Position numbers and translations under genes: made by a program | NCBI GenBank assembly: GCA_027622275.1 | Contig: JAQBZB010000005.1 | Location: 1 to 64,000, forward strand | Source of the DNA: Planctomycetota bacterium | Lineage (GTDB): Bacteria; Planctomycetota; Planctomycetia; Pirellulales; Pirellulaceae | DNA: 64,000 nt | Reading direction: 5' to 3' | The notes under the pieces: model-generated | The model's input: the letters and a program-made list of their open reading frames with translations, nothing else | Databases searched by the model: none | Told to the model about the DNA's origin: nothing | In this document: positions 1 through 9,747 of the stretch, piece after piece | Layout: every line of letters starts with the position of its first letter | Numbering within the stretch: the stretch's first letter is position 1

Positions 1-57
1 AGCGCGCGGACAGCGCCAACGATTTTGGCTAAAGCAGACTTCGAATGATCGCTTGTT

Positions 58-2307
58 TTGGGTCTAGCATGGAGTCCTGATGGGAAAATGTTCGCTACCG
101 CGTCGAACTCCGCTCCGAACGAGATCAGAGTATTTAGCGAAAGCGGAGAGTTGCTTCAAGCATTCAAACGAAACCTGATAACGCACCTCGTCGATATTGA
201 GTGGAGCCCCGATGGCAAGTGGCTCGCGTGCGGTTCCCACGGTTCGTACAGTTTAGAATCCGGTGTCAAGGTCTGGAACACGGAATCTTGGGAGAACCGA
301 TTGGTCGCGGATGCTCACGCGGGCCACTATTCGATCGAGTGGGAACCAAACGGTGAACGGCTGGCAATGATCGCCAAGTATGGCAGTGACGCTCACTTCT
401 ACTTTACCATCCATAGCGGTGACTCACTGGAGATTGAACGGACGATCGGACTGCCCTGGACGACGAACGGTACTCACCGCCTCGCATGGTCGCCCAGAAC
501 GCAATGGATGGCTGTCACCTGGAACGGAACGATTTACTTATATGACATTGATGCAGGCGCGCTTGTGCAAACGATCGGATGCAACGACGAAATCCGATCG
601 ACGGCCTGGTCGGCGGATGGACGGCGAATCGCAACGGCCCTCGAAGACGGCACGACGCGCATCTGGTCATTCGATGGGGAGCCGATCACTTCGATTCGCA
701 CGCATCCACGCATGCCAGATAGTCAGTCAACGGCCACGGCACTCAATCCGGACGGCACGAGCGTCGCAGTCAGGTGGGCAGATCGAAGGAATTGGAATAC
801 ACAAGTATTCGATGTCGCATCCGGTGTCCGTCGCCATCAGGCCAATAGTCAACATTGCGTCGGCATCCACGCGAGCGAGCTAGTCTGGAGCCCCGCGGGG
901 AATCTGTTGGCGACTGCCTCCTGGGACGTCGACGGCGAACAGGCAAGCGATCTTAAGATTGCTTTGTGGAATCCGACGAACGGCACGAAGTCCTTTCTTC
1001 GTGGACACGAAACGCTGAACTGGGCTCGTTTCGCGTGGAGTGGTGACGGCACGCGACTGGCTTCGTCTGGCTCGGACAAAACGATTCGAGTGTGGGACGT
1101 AGCGAACGCGCAACAGATAGCACTGGCCGACGCTCCAGGCAACGCCCTCGATCTGCGGTTTTCACCCGACGCGACGACTGTCGTAGGCCAATTCATGGAT
1201 TCTTTACTATTCATTGATGCGGAAACTGGCAAGTGCATTCGACAGGCCGCTGCGAGAGCCAACGACTGGAACGCGCTAGGAATCTGGTTCACGCCAGAAG
1301 GCGACTTGGCTTCGATGATGGGCCGAAGCCTCGTAGTGCGAGATGGCAAGACAGGCCTCCTAATTCGCGAACGAGAACCAGAAACGCCCTTGGGATCCTT
1401 TCGAGCAGTCGTATCTCCCGATGGAACACGACTCGCCTTCCAAACTTGGCGCGACGGTCATAGTCTCGAAATTCGAGACACCAGTACCTTCGAGCCGCTT
1501 TGGTCGAGTGTCGTCGTCAGCGACGAGCACATGGCGGCCTTCACTCCAGCAGGGCAGATGTTGAATCCCGAACCAGAGATCGTCGAACAACTGGCATGGG
1601 TCATCGAGAATCCGGACGGTACACTCTCCGTGATGTCGCGGCAAGAGTTTCTTGCTCGCATCGGGTCAGACGCAGAGCCCGCCTCCATTCCCGCTCCCGC
1701 AAGCGTTGGTAATTCGACAGATGCAACTTCAAACAAATGGATCGAACTCTTCAACGGTCGAGACCTGACAGGCTGGACGAAGCAAGGTGAGGCTGAGTGG
1801 AACGTTCAGGATAGTGCGATCTCCGTCAGGAGCGACAAAACCGGTTCGTTGGTGTGTAAGCAACCGTTCAAAAACTTCGACCTGGAACTTGATGTGTTTG
1901 CCGCGCCTTTGGCCAATGGTGGTGTGCGGATTCACACGATCGATCCGACCAGCCTGGAACATAGTGGTTACGAAGTGCAAGTCGCCGGGTCACAAGACCC
2001 GGGGGAAAAAAACTTTACTGGTGGCGTGTACGGAAAAGAAATCGTCTTTCAACAAGCTGCTGATCCCACGCTCGACAATCGCTGGGTGAAGCTACGGGTA
2101 CGTGTCGAAGATGCTTTGATTCGGACTTGGGTCGATGGCAGTCTGGCTGCGGACTTTTCAGGGGATCCGCTCAGGTTAACAGGAGGCCATATCGCGCTAC
2201 ACAGTTGGGAATGGAAATCTAGTGTCAGCACTTCAAATTCCGATCCGCCGTCGGCAACACTGCTCAAGTACCGAAACCTACGAATCCGTGAAGTAGTTTC
2301 CAAGTAG
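58..2307 (+). CDS. WD40-repeat protein with C-terminal DUF1080 domain
   Basis: The first ~520 residues contain repeated WD40-type blades (recurring AWSPDG, WSADGRR and IRVWD motifs), which form a beta-propeller for protein contacts. Residues ~555-745 are a DUF1080 (3-keto-disaccharide hydrolase-like) domain that opens with ELFNGRDLTGW. The pairing is common in planctomycete secreted or kinase-linked proteins. The only usable start in frame is a TTG at 58, because a stop lies in frame at 46-48. The protein begins inside a blade (GLAWSPDGK) with no signal peptide and no clear ribosome-binding site. I therefore infer that the 5' end is missing, by truncation or by a frameshift upstream. Function unknown. 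Confidence 0.75.
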   Translation: MGLAWSPDGKMFATASNSAPNEIRVFSESGELLQAFKRNLITHLVDIEWSPDGKWLACGSHGSYSLESGVKVWNTESWENRLVADAHAGHYSIEWEPNGERLAMIAKYGSDAHFYFTIHSGDSLEIERTIGLPWTTNGTHRLAWSPRTQWMAVTWNGTIYLYDIDAGALVQTIGCNDEIRSTAWSADGRRIATALEDGTTRIWSFDGEPITSIRTHPRMPDSQSTATALNPDGTSVAVRWADRRNWNTQVFDVASGVRRHQANSQHCVGIHASELVWSPAGNLLATASWDVDGEQASDLKIALWNPTNGTKSFLRGHETLNWARFAWSGDGTRLASSGSDKTIRVWDVANAQQIALADAPGNALDLRFSPDATTVVGQFMDSLLFIDAETGKCIRQAAARANDWNALGIWFTPEGDLASMMGRSLVVRDGKTGLLIREREPETPLGSFRAVVSPDGTRLAFQTWRDGHSLEIRDTSTFEPLWSSVVVSDEHMAAFTPAGQMLNPEPEIVEQLAWVIENPDGTLSVMSRQEFLARIGSDAEPASIPAPASVGNSTDATSNKWIELFNGRDLTGWTKQGEAEWNVQDSAISVRSDKTGSLVCKQPFKNFDLELDVFAAPLANGGVRIHTIDPTSLEHSGYEVQVAGSQDPGEKNFTGGVYGKEIVFQQAADPTLDNRWVKLRVRVEDALIRTWVDGSLAADFSGDPLRLTGGHIALHSWEWKSSVSTSNSDPPSATLLKYRNLRIREVVSK

Positions 2308-2325
2308 CGGAGTTGGGAGCCAAGA

Positions 2326-2544
2326 TCAGTTCCGATATACGCCAAATCGTGACCAACTCGCGGCGGGCCAGAAGATATAGTCGCCATAGCCGATCACGTC
2401 GCCCACGTAGATCGAGCCGAAGTGGCGGCTGACCTTTGATCGCATTCGATTGTCGCCCATTACAAACACACTGCGTGGCGGGACAACGTGCATTGTCACA
2501 GCTTGACTTTGGGGTCGGGTAGAAGGTGCCGGCGTTAGCCGCAC
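2326..2544 (-). pseudogene. Signal peptidase I (S26) C-terminal remnant
   Basis: A 72-codon open frame contains VFVMGDNRMRSKVSRHFG, which matches the conserved GDNR-x-x-S-x-DSR-x-x-G box near the C-terminus of type I signal peptidases, and then a VGDVIGYGDYIFWP tail. The Asp of the DSR motif is Val here. The N-terminal membrane segment and the catalytic Ser and Lys regions are absent. The GTG start has no ribosome-binding site. This is most simply a gene relic rather than a working peptidase. Confidence 0.5.
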
Positions 2545-2733
2545 CTTAGATCCGAGATACCCTTGGTGCAGCTGACGCCGACACCCTACGACTCCAATTC
2601 CGGAGGCCCGAACACTTCACCCTTCAGCAAACCAGTTTTCGGCTTTGACAATGCAATTAGTTTGTTGGAAGTACGGTAGTGGGTTATCCTGTCCAATTGT
2701 TGATTCGTCGTATTCGCGTTAGGAGGTTTCGTG

Positions 2734-4083
2734 ATGAGTTGTCATCGGGATTCTAGGCGTCGCTTTCTCGGTTACCTCGGAATGTCGGCAGTCGCCGCAG
2801 GCGTAACAGGGAAAGTCTCCGGCAGTGAACTGCCAATCGTCACCAGCCCTCGTGCAACCGATGGCGACGAGCGATTCGAGCCGAATTGGGGGGAACGACT
2901 GACGATAACCGTCGGTCATAAAGACGCGGATCTGGTCGGACATGATGATCGTGTGTTGCAAGCGGCAGTTGACTATGTCGCAAGGCTGGGTGGCGGCACG
3001 GTGCATGTCCTGCCCGGAACCTACACGCTGCGCTGTGCCGTCTCGCTGCCGTCGAAGATCCGGCTGCTAGGCAGCGGCGCGGAATCGATCCTCACCAAGA
3101 TTCCCTCCGAGACCGTAGATCTCGCGGCCGATTCCGATTGGTACGACCAAGAAGTCACGCTGCAAAACGGCAAAGACTTCCGAGTGGGAGACGGCATCGT
3201 GCTGCGGTCGAAGAACCCCGACAACGGCAGCCAGACGGTCATCAAGCGAACGCTGGTCGCCCGCTCGGGCAATCGTTTCAAATTGAACGATGGTCTGCGC
3301 GAGAACCTGTGGCTGACCGGCAAGCCGACTTGCTCGTCGCTCTTTCCGTTGCTGACCAGCGAGTACACGTCGGACGTGTTGATCGAGAACATCACGCTCG
3401 ATGGCAATCGCGCGAACAACGAGAACTTCAACGGGAACTATGGCGGTTGCATCTTCTTGCAAGACTGCAATCGCTATACGATTCGCGGCGTGACCGCCAG
3501 GAACTACAACGGCGACGGCGTCAGCTTCCAGATCTGTCACGACGTCGTCGTCGAGAATTGCCACAGCCACGACAACGCGGATCTCGGCGTGCATCCCGGA
3601 TCGGGCTCGCAGCGCCCGCTGATCCGCAACAACAAGCTGGAGCGTAACAACCTTGGTTTGTTCTGGTGCTGGGGCGTGAAGTACGGCTTGGCGGAAGGCA
3701 ATTTCATCGACGGCAACCGCAGCTACGGGATCTCGATCGGGCACTGCGACACGGACAACGTGATGCGGAACAACGTGATCCGCAACAGCGGCAAGATCGG
3801 CATCCTGTTCCGCGACGACTCCCGCGGTCAGGACTTTTGGGCCAATCGCAATCTCGTGGAAGGCAACAAGATCCTCGACAGCGGCGGCGACGAAGGCATC
3901 GCGATCGACATCACCGGCAAGACAAAGGACGTCCGCATCGTGGACAATGAGATTCGCGAAACTCGCAAGCCCATGCAGCGGACTGGCATTCGCATCGGCG
4001 AGCAAGCCGGCAAAGTCGAAATGACCGACAATCGCATCGAAGGCTTTGCGTCGAACATCGTCGACCAAAGGGATTTGGGCTAG
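2734..4083 (+). CDS. Exported right-handed parallel beta-helix protein
   Basis: The N-terminus carries a Tat-like signal (SRRRFLGYLG followed by a small-residue stretch ending near VSGSE). The body from about residue 45 to 445 is a right-handed parallel beta-helix, with repeated N-x-I/V, NGDGVSF, NNKLERNN and IRNSGKIGI turns. This fold is shared by pectate lyases and other polysaccharide-active proteins. The upstream region covers a pectate-lyase-3-like start (GGGTVHVLPGTY). ATG 2734 is chosen because an AGGAGG lies at 2721-2726; the GTG one codon upstream is too close. A carbohydrate-active or surface-binding role is inferred from the fold only, and no substrate can be assigned. Confidence 0.8.
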   Translation: MSCHRDSRRRFLGYLGMSAVAAGVTGKVSGSELPIVTSPRATDGDERFEPNWGERLTITVGHKDADLVGHDDRVLQAAVDYVARLGGGTVHVLPGTYTLRCAVSLPSKIRLLGSGAESILTKIPSETVDLAADSDWYDQEVTLQNGKDFRVGDGIVLRSKNPDNGSQTVIKRTLVARSGNRFKLNDGLRENLWLTGKPTCSSLFPLLTSEYTSDVLIENITLDGNRANNENFNGNYGGCIFLQDCNRYTIRGVTARNYNGDGVSFQICHDVVVENCHSHDNADLGVHPGSGSQRPLIRNNKLERNNLGLFWCWGVKYGLAEGNFIDGNRSYGISIGHCDTDNVMRNNVIRNSGKIGILFRDDSRGQDFWANRNLVEGNKILDSGGDEGIAIDITGKTKDVRIVDNEIRETRKPMQRTGIRIGEQAGKVEMTDNRIEGFASNIVDQRDLG

Positions 4084-4130
4084 AGAATCACCAAGTTCGA
4101 GTTGGCCTGCAACTCGATCTGGAGTAGATC

Positions 4131-4723
4131 GTGACGACAGAAACATTTCGAGATGTCTATGCGAGGCTTACAGAAGGTAGCCAAGCTGCATCCGCCGAAG
4201 TGTTCGAGCGGTACGCGCGGCGGATTATCGGTTTGGCACGCAGACGGCTTGACGAAAGGCTGCAGGGGAAAGAAGAGCCGGATGACATACTTCAGTCCGT
4301 ACTCCGTAGCTTCTTCGTCAGGCAGCGTGACGGGAAGTTTGATCTGAACAACTGGGATGGCCTGTGGGCTCTGCTGGCTACAATCACCGCCCGAAAATGC
4401 AATCGGCGGTTGGAGTACTGGAATGCTGAGAAGCGAAATGTGGCTCAGGAGATTCATCCGACGATCCAGAGGCTGGATCTGACCCTAACGACCTCGCGAC
4501 TCCTGCGAACGCGGAAGACGCGGTCGTCATCGCTGACTTGATCCAGACGTTGCAGGAACAGCTTGATCCTCTTGGGCGAGAAATCCTCACACTGCGATTG
4601 CAAGGAGAGGCCATCGCGGATATTGCAGCGAAGGTCAATCGATCCGAGCGGACGGTACTGCGGAAGCTTGGCGACGCTCGGGGGTTCCTCGAAGCGATGC
4701 TTCACGAAGATGATGATTGCTGA
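4131..4723 (+). pseudogene. ECF-type sigma factor, frameshifted
   Basis: This is one planctomycete-type ECF sigma factor split between two frames. Frame one (GTG 4131, GGAG at 4121-4124) encodes region 2, including DDILQSVLRSFFVRQRDGKF. Frame two, ending at 4723, encodes region 4 (LDPLGREILTLRLQGE, then a helix-turn-helix with NRSERTVLRKLG). Reading on in the second frame from 4460 gives DDPEAGSDPNDLATPANAED and joins region 4 without a gap, so one base appears to be missing near 4458-4462. The gene converges on the broken kinase gene 22 bp away. It is either a pseudogene or a sequencing error; no slippery heptamer is visible. Confidence 0.8.
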
Positions 4724-4745
4724 TCAGCGGCGACAGTTTCGCGGC

Positions 4746-6785
4746 TCATTCCGATGAATCGTCTGCTGGCAGTCGGAATATGCGAATCGTCGCGTCGAGG
4801 CTGCCAGCGGCTGCAAACCGTCCATCCGGCGAGAAGGCAACATCGCTCACAGTTTGGCTTGCAGCAGGCTCTCGGTCAAACTTCTTTATCAACATTCCTG
4901 ACTTGGCATCCAGCAACTGCAGGCGTCCGCGATAATGTCCCGTGGCGACATATCGTTCATCGGGAGACAGTGCGAAGCTAGCGATGCCAAAGCCGACTTG
5001 GCCGCTCTCAAATTGCAGGCTGAGTTTCCCGGTCTCCACATCCCATCGACGCACGACCGCATCCGCACCAGCCGCCAGGATTTGTTGACCGTCTGACGTA
5101 AACACGACTCTGCTTACCCCCCGACGGCGATCACCGTCTTCGATCACACGCACTACTTCGAGATTGCCGTCACGTCGTAGTGGCTGCGTTACGTTGGCCG
5201 TTGCGGGATCGGGGGTGGAAGAATGCTCGACCAAGTCCGGGCCTTGCAGTTCCCTAATGCGGATGCTTCGAAATTGAGCGGGTGTATTCAGAACTTGCAA
5301 TCCGATCTGACCGGATTGGCGTTTCGCTTTCTCCCCTTCAATCTTCGCGTCAAGAACTAGCGAGTCGTTGTGCCATACGCGGACTCGGATGCCTTCCGCG
5401 ATAATCCGCACCGAGTGCCAGGTATCAGGAGTTGAATCAACGGCACTATCAGGTTTAGTTAGACCGTGGAGTGATGCGGTTGGCCAGCCTGTACCTACGT
5501 ATCGCTTGTCGTCCAGTAGTTGAACCTCCAGATGATACGCGCCGCCCGGTGAGGGAGATTGTGGATCAGCGCGCAGAAAGATCCCGCTGTTGCCACGTTC
5601 TGGAAGACGGTACTCAAACTCAAGTTCGAAATCAGAGAAATGCTCCTGGGTTCCCAACCAGCCTGCCCCGCCATCGAGCGACAGGATTCCATCTTCATTC
5701 GATGCCTTGATATCACGATGAACGACTCCCCGTTCGTGAGCAAAAGCGAGTCCTTCAGCAATCTGTCGCACGCATCCCACCGCGTCCGCCACGTCAAGTG
5801 GCCCATGCTCTTTGACAATCTGATGCAAGTTGGTGCCATCGACGTATTCCATCACGAGAAAGTGCGTGTCGCCGTCGCATCCAGCATCAAACGCTGTCAC
5901 GATTCGGGAGTGAATCAATCTCGCGGCCGCTCGCATTTCGCGTTGAAATCTTGCGACAGCATCAGTAGTCGAAACAAGTTCCTTGGACAGTATCTTCAGC
6001 GCGACAACCCGATCCATCGGCGTGTGCTTCGCCCGATAAACCCGCCCCATCCCACCGGCCCCAATTTCGTCCAGCAACAGATACTGTCCCAACCGGAGCA
6101 GCGCGGAGTTCCCTGCGGCAATCATCGCTGCCTGAAACGGTGTCAACAGGCCGTTGGAAACACAGATCGCCAGCGCCGACTGTGCCGTACCGGTAGATTC
6201 CGCCAGAACCGCGTCCCACTGTTCGCGTGAAACCAACTGCAAGCCAAGTACGACATCGGCAACGCTGCTTGCCGAACCATCGATGTAGAACTCCGTCTCG
6301 CAAGACGGATTGCGCAAGGCCACCGTTGTCTCGCGGCTCAACTCATTGGCTTCCTGATCAAACTGTGTATCCACGAGATCGAGCGCCGTTTCGAGTTCAG
6401 CCTGCTAGGCAGGGAATCGCTGAAGATACTCTTCTCGCGTCGGATTATCTCCGTACCGGCGACGGATCCGATATTCGTTGGCCAGTAGGTCCGTTGCGAT
6501 TCGATCATCGGACTTGACGATGCCGAACCGTTGCCAGTAATCTTCCAGGCGAGGACGGACCGGGAGACCAGACGGATCGTCGTGGTCCTTCGGTCGCAAC
6601 TGTTCGTCGGCTGAACTGCTGGCATATCGCCGCCAACGGTACTCTTGATCGACCGCAATGAGTTCAAGCATTAGTTCCTCATTTCCAGTTTCGGCACGCA
6701 TGAGAATTTCAGACACCGCGGGAGCGTTCCCAGACGCCCAGGCTTCTTCGAAGTCTTCGAGAAGTTGTTCCAGGTCAGGTTTCAT
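4746..6785 (-). pseudogene. Ser/Thr protein kinase-DUF1080-WD40 fusion, interrupted and internally deleted
   Basis: From the 5' end (6785), 126 residues match the N-terminal extension of planctomycete Ser/Thr kinases and end ...EEYLQRFPA. An amber codon at 6405-6407 then interrupts the frame, which stays open to 4746 (542 residues counted from a GTG at 6374). In that second part the P-loop GAGGMG is at residues 105-110, the VALK lysine is at 127, and the catalytic loop HRDIKASN is at 219-226. Immediately after it comes the middle of a DUF1080 domain (EDGILSLDGG...), so the DFG motif, activation loop and whole C-lobe are missing. WD40 blades follow from about residue 400. The stop is probably a CAG-to-TAG change, since FPAQAELE would read naturally. 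I infer it is catalytically dead. Confidence 0.85.
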
Positions 6786-7405
6786 TTCTCATTGCGGCTT
6801 TAATGAAGTGACGTGATTGGCTGCGACCACAATCTGTTAATGCGGAACGGAGAAACGCAAATGACATGCAATCCAGAAACAATGTGACTCCGCCGCTGCA
6901 TAGGGCTGCGGACGAATTACAGATTCGCACATTTAGTCTACACAAACCACTTCTTGAGCGAATGATCGAGTACCGCCAGCCAATTGTAAGAAAGCAACAA
7001 TGCCGGGCCGAGTATGTTACCGCAGTCAGCCCGGCACTTGATCGGACGCGTGAATTGGCAGGTCGTGGCTGGACTATATTTTTATTGAGCCTGCTTTGCG
7101 TTTCTGCCATTGAATAGATCTTATCTCGATTGCACTTCCCTTGAGCTGCTGCCACCCAATTACGCAAGGCGAAGTTCGATGAAATCGACTGCTCACCACG
7201 GGCCAACTTCTCCACGGCGGACAGCAGCCAGGGATATCTGAACCTGACTTATTCATGCCCTCAATGCACTGTCCGGCTGACGTACCTTCACGAGACAGCG
7301 GGGCGTGTGAGGTCGGCGGGCGGCGCGTCGGGGCGTAAGGCGCCCTACCCCAAGTTGTCGTGTGCTGAATTGATCCCATGAGAAACTACGCCGACAGGAG
7401 ACACG
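6786..7405. other. Gene-poor stretch
   Basis: About 620 bp with no coding sequence I can support. Open frames on the minus strand (for example around 7215-6775) show no recognisable domain. A perfect 8-bp inverted repeat (TGCCGGGC / GCCCGGCA) spans roughly 7001-7036, and a GTAAGGCGCCCTAC palindrome lies near 7337-7350. It separates the broken kinase gene from the transposase relic and is probably degenerate sequence. Confidence 0.4.
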
Positions 7406-8484
7406 TCACTCGCGCCGCACCTCCTCCGCAAACGCGTGCCGCGGCGGCGGAAGCCAAGGACACGCACGTGCTCCCAACGGAGTGGCAAAACGCGAGGGAA
7501 GTTGCCAGCGTTCAAGACAGGCGATCAGCCGCTGCCAGAACGGAGCCACCACCTTCGCCACCTGCAACACCAACCGCCGACCGTGCTTCACCACCCGAGC
7601 TCCCGCCTTCAACACGTCGCGCTGAAAGCGGCCCCAACTCGATCACGTCTTCGTAACCGCCCTTGGGCGGCCGGCCCACGGGCCGCCAGAGGTGCGGTAC
7701 CGCTAGCCGCTCGAGCACCGCATTGCTCTTCAAGCGGCCAATAAAACGCAGGCCGGCGTCGGTGAGTTCATCCAGCGTTTCGCCGGCGGTGTAGCCGGCG
7801 TCAATGCGGAAATCGACCACCTGCCCCAAGCGTTTGGCCTTGCGGATGACTTCATGCATGAACCGCCGCATGCCATGTGCCGTGTGAACTTGTCCTTGCC
7901 GCAGGAGCGCGTGCAGAAAGCCGTTGCCCAGGCGGTGTCCCTCGTGCATGCTGTCGTACGTGCCGGCCACCGAGTAGCTGGCCACCAGCGGATGATACAC
8001 CGTCTCCTTGTAGTAGCCGTTGTAAGCGGCACCCGGTTGTTGGCCGTAGACTTGAATGGGAAAGCTGTCGATGTCGACGGTCACGCGCCGCGCCGCCGGT
8101 GGCCCGCAGATGCCGCTCGCACGACTCGGCGAGCACGTCGCACAGCGCCGCGCGGTTGCCGGGTGTGAGCGTCAAGATATCGATCAACCGCGATTGCGTC
8201 GGCTGGCTGGCGAGCCGTTCGTCGATGGCTTGGTCGCCGGGGCGATTCCAAGCGGCTTCACGGAGAGGCTGTGAAAAAATCGTAGGGTGCGTGAAACGCA
8301 CCACAACATGTCGCGGATGGTGCGTTCCACTACATCTTGTGTCGCTAGCAACAAGAGATCTGATTTATTCACAGCCTCGGAGGAGGATGAAACCGGCGTC
8401 GGAGGTGATTCGGTCATCGCTGGCGAACACCTTGACGGCACGGTTGAACGAGGGTTCCAATAGCGGTTGAATGGCTTCACCCAT
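7406..8484 (-). mobile_element. Degenerate IS1380-family transposase
   Basis: Three fragments in different frames can be read from 8484 downwards. A start codon with AGGAG leads into an N-terminal piece (FNRAVKVFASDDRITSDAGF). It is interrupted by a 114-bp inverted-repeat insertion. The central piece (~8264-7630) carries RLASQPTQSRL, then after a frameshift the DDE-domain motif VDIDSFPIQVYGQQPGAAYN and FRIDAGYTAGETLDEL. A C-terminal piece (~7615-7406) carries KAGARVVKHGRRLVLQVA. The sections between LLR and RLASQ, and between DVIELG and KAGARV, are much shorter than in intact IS1380 transposases, so material has been deleted. No intact terminal repeats were identified. The element is dead. 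Confidence 0.8.
8265..8378. mobile_element. 114-bp MITE-like insertion
   Basis: The terminal inverted repeats are 17 bp with one mismatch: GAGGCTGTGAAAAAATC at 8265-8281 and the complement of GAGGCTGTGAATAAATC at 8362-8378. A direct GGA flanks both ends (8262-8264 and 8379-8381), consistent with a 3-bp target duplication. An internal perfect hairpin GGTGCGT-GAA-ACGCACC sits at 8286-8302. No coding capacity. It splits the N-terminal part of the IS1380 transposase relic. Confidence 0.65.
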
Positions 8485-8683
8485 TGCGTGATCTCCTGGT
8501 GTGACGTGGAATGCGGTTTACACCCCATGAAACACCGGGAATCACGCAATGATCTTGTCATTCGGAAATTGGTTGCGTGAATAAGACGGAATCAGGGGAA
8601 GGACTCGAACTCGTCCTCATGCTCCGCGTCCTGCTCCCTGCTTCCACAAAATTAATCCCGTGATGCGATTTGTTCGAAGACCA

Positions 8684-8722
8684 GGGGATAAGTCCAATTA
8701 GACAAATATTGGACTTATCTCC
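8684..8722. repeat. REP-like palindrome (GGATAAGTCCAAT type)
   Basis: The arms GGGGATAAGTCCAAT (8684-8698) and ATTGGACTTATCTCC (8708-8722) pair at 14 of 15 positions around a 9-nt loop. It lies in the otherwise empty 8485-8898 interval between the transposase relic and the J-like gene. It could fold in RNA or DNA; no role can be assigned from sequence. Confidence 0.6.
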
Positions 8723-8898
8723 TCTCTCCCACCCTGCCGTCCGGAGGGAAAACAATTCGCGCGACGATTTGGCGAGTAAACTTTGCTACCGCAAAATTGT
8801 CAGAGCGCTTCGTGTCCGTTTGAAGTTTGTGCCCCCGCGCCGCCAGAAAGTCGAAGACCCACACTCAAGGCAGTCGATTCCTCGTTAGACGATCGGTG

Positions 8899-9639
8899 TC
8901 ATTTCTTTTTTTTCTTTGAGTGCTTTGCGGGGGGCACCGGGTCGGAATCGAAATTTGGCTGGAAGTCGGGAATCATCGACTCAGCCTCGTGTGCCATCTT
9001 GGCGAAACTTTCATGCCGTTCTCGAATTCGTGCTTCTTCGGCCGCGCTACGTCTCGCCTCGCTGTTGCTACCTCCAAACAGGGCGAAGACGACGGCGCAG
9101 ATCAACAGTCCACCACCGGAAATGAAACTCATTAGCAGCAGCGGCGATGCCTTTCGCTTGCCGCGCGGCGGGGTTTTGCCCGCTGGCGATGAGGTCGTGC
9201 GTTCGGAAGTTGTGGTGATGGCGGGCCGTTTCGTTGATGATTTGCGAACGGGCGGCGGCTTGGTAACGGAACTTGCGCCGGTATCAATCGCAAACGCCGG
9301 TGCCACGGGCGGTGGCGGTTCGGTGTCGCCTTCCGGAGGCCAAATCGCTTGCGCCAACTCAGCACCGAGCTGCTCATCGTAGGCCGACTTTTGTGCTTCA
9401 TCGAGCAAGCACAGCCGCGCCGCCGCGATCTCGTTTAACAATCTCTGCGACTCTTTCGACTGTGGTCCCGAAGCGACATCTTGCAAAAAGGCAACGATCC
9501 GATCGACAGCGGCTTCGATCACGTCCGGGTCCGGCTCGTACAGATCGAGCGACAGGAGCCGATAATGATTTGGCGGCTGATGCTGCGGCGAGATGCCGAG
9601 CCACTTGTGATAAGGATCGAAGTCGGACATGAAGTTCAT
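8899..9639 (-). CDS. J-domain-like membrane protein, partner of Hsp70
   Basis: The N-terminal ~90 residues (YHKWLGISPQHQPPNHYRLL ... LLNEIAAARLCLLDEAQKSA) resemble the planctomycete J-like module, which predicts an Hsp70 co-chaperone fold. The HPD signature needed to stimulate Hsp70 ATPase is not visible. A Pro/Ser/Thr-rich linker follows, then one transmembrane segment (about residues 166-187, SPLLLMSFISGGGLLICAVV), a charged helix and a poly-Lys end. The gene lies 108 bp downstream of the Hsp70 gene on the same strand, with a large hairpin between them, so co-transcription is likely. ATG at 9639 or 9630 could be the start. Confidence 0.7.
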   Translation of the reverse strand: MNFMSDFDPYHKWLGISPQHQPPNHYRLLSLDLYEPDPDVIEAAVDRIVAFLQDVASGPQSKESQRLLNEIAAARLCLLDEAQKSAYDEQLGAELAQAIWPPEGDTEPPPPVAPAFAIDTGASSVTKPPPVRKSSTKRPAITTTSERTTSSPAGKTPPRGKRKASPLLLMSFISGGGLLICAVVFALFGGSNSEARRSAAEEARIRERHESFAKMAHEAESMIPDFQPNFDSDPVPPAKHSKKKKK

Positions 9640-9650
9640 CCAATGATCGC

Positions 9651-9718
9651 GTTGTACGATGGACTTCCAAGGCCGTCGAATCAGGCAGATCGACGGCTTT
9701 GGAAAGCCATCGTACGAC
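9651..9718. repeat. Long inverted repeat between Hsp70 and J-like genes
   Basis: The 29-bp arms at 9651-9679 and 9690-9718 pair at 25 of 29 positions around a 10-nt loop (core GTACGATGG ... CCATCGTAC). The hairpin fills most of the 108-bp gap between two co-directional genes. It could attenuate transcription, stabilise or process the message, or simply be a REP-type element. Confidence 0.65.
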
Positions 9719-9747
9719 AGTAAATGATTGGCCGTTCCTCAGCCAGC

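Noticed and set aside
3067-4146. 359-residue open frame on the minus strand
   Set aside because: It lies antisense to the beta-helix gene, is built of repetitive A/V/D residues from the mirrored codons, and has no domain or ribosome-binding site.
4131-4723. Programmed frameshift in the sigma gene
   Set aside because: No slippery heptamer or downstream structure is visible at 4455-4470; a missing base explains it better.
7378-8470. Plus-strand frames across the transposase relic
   Set aside because: They are Arg/Pro-rich shadows; the minus strand carries the IS1380 motifs.
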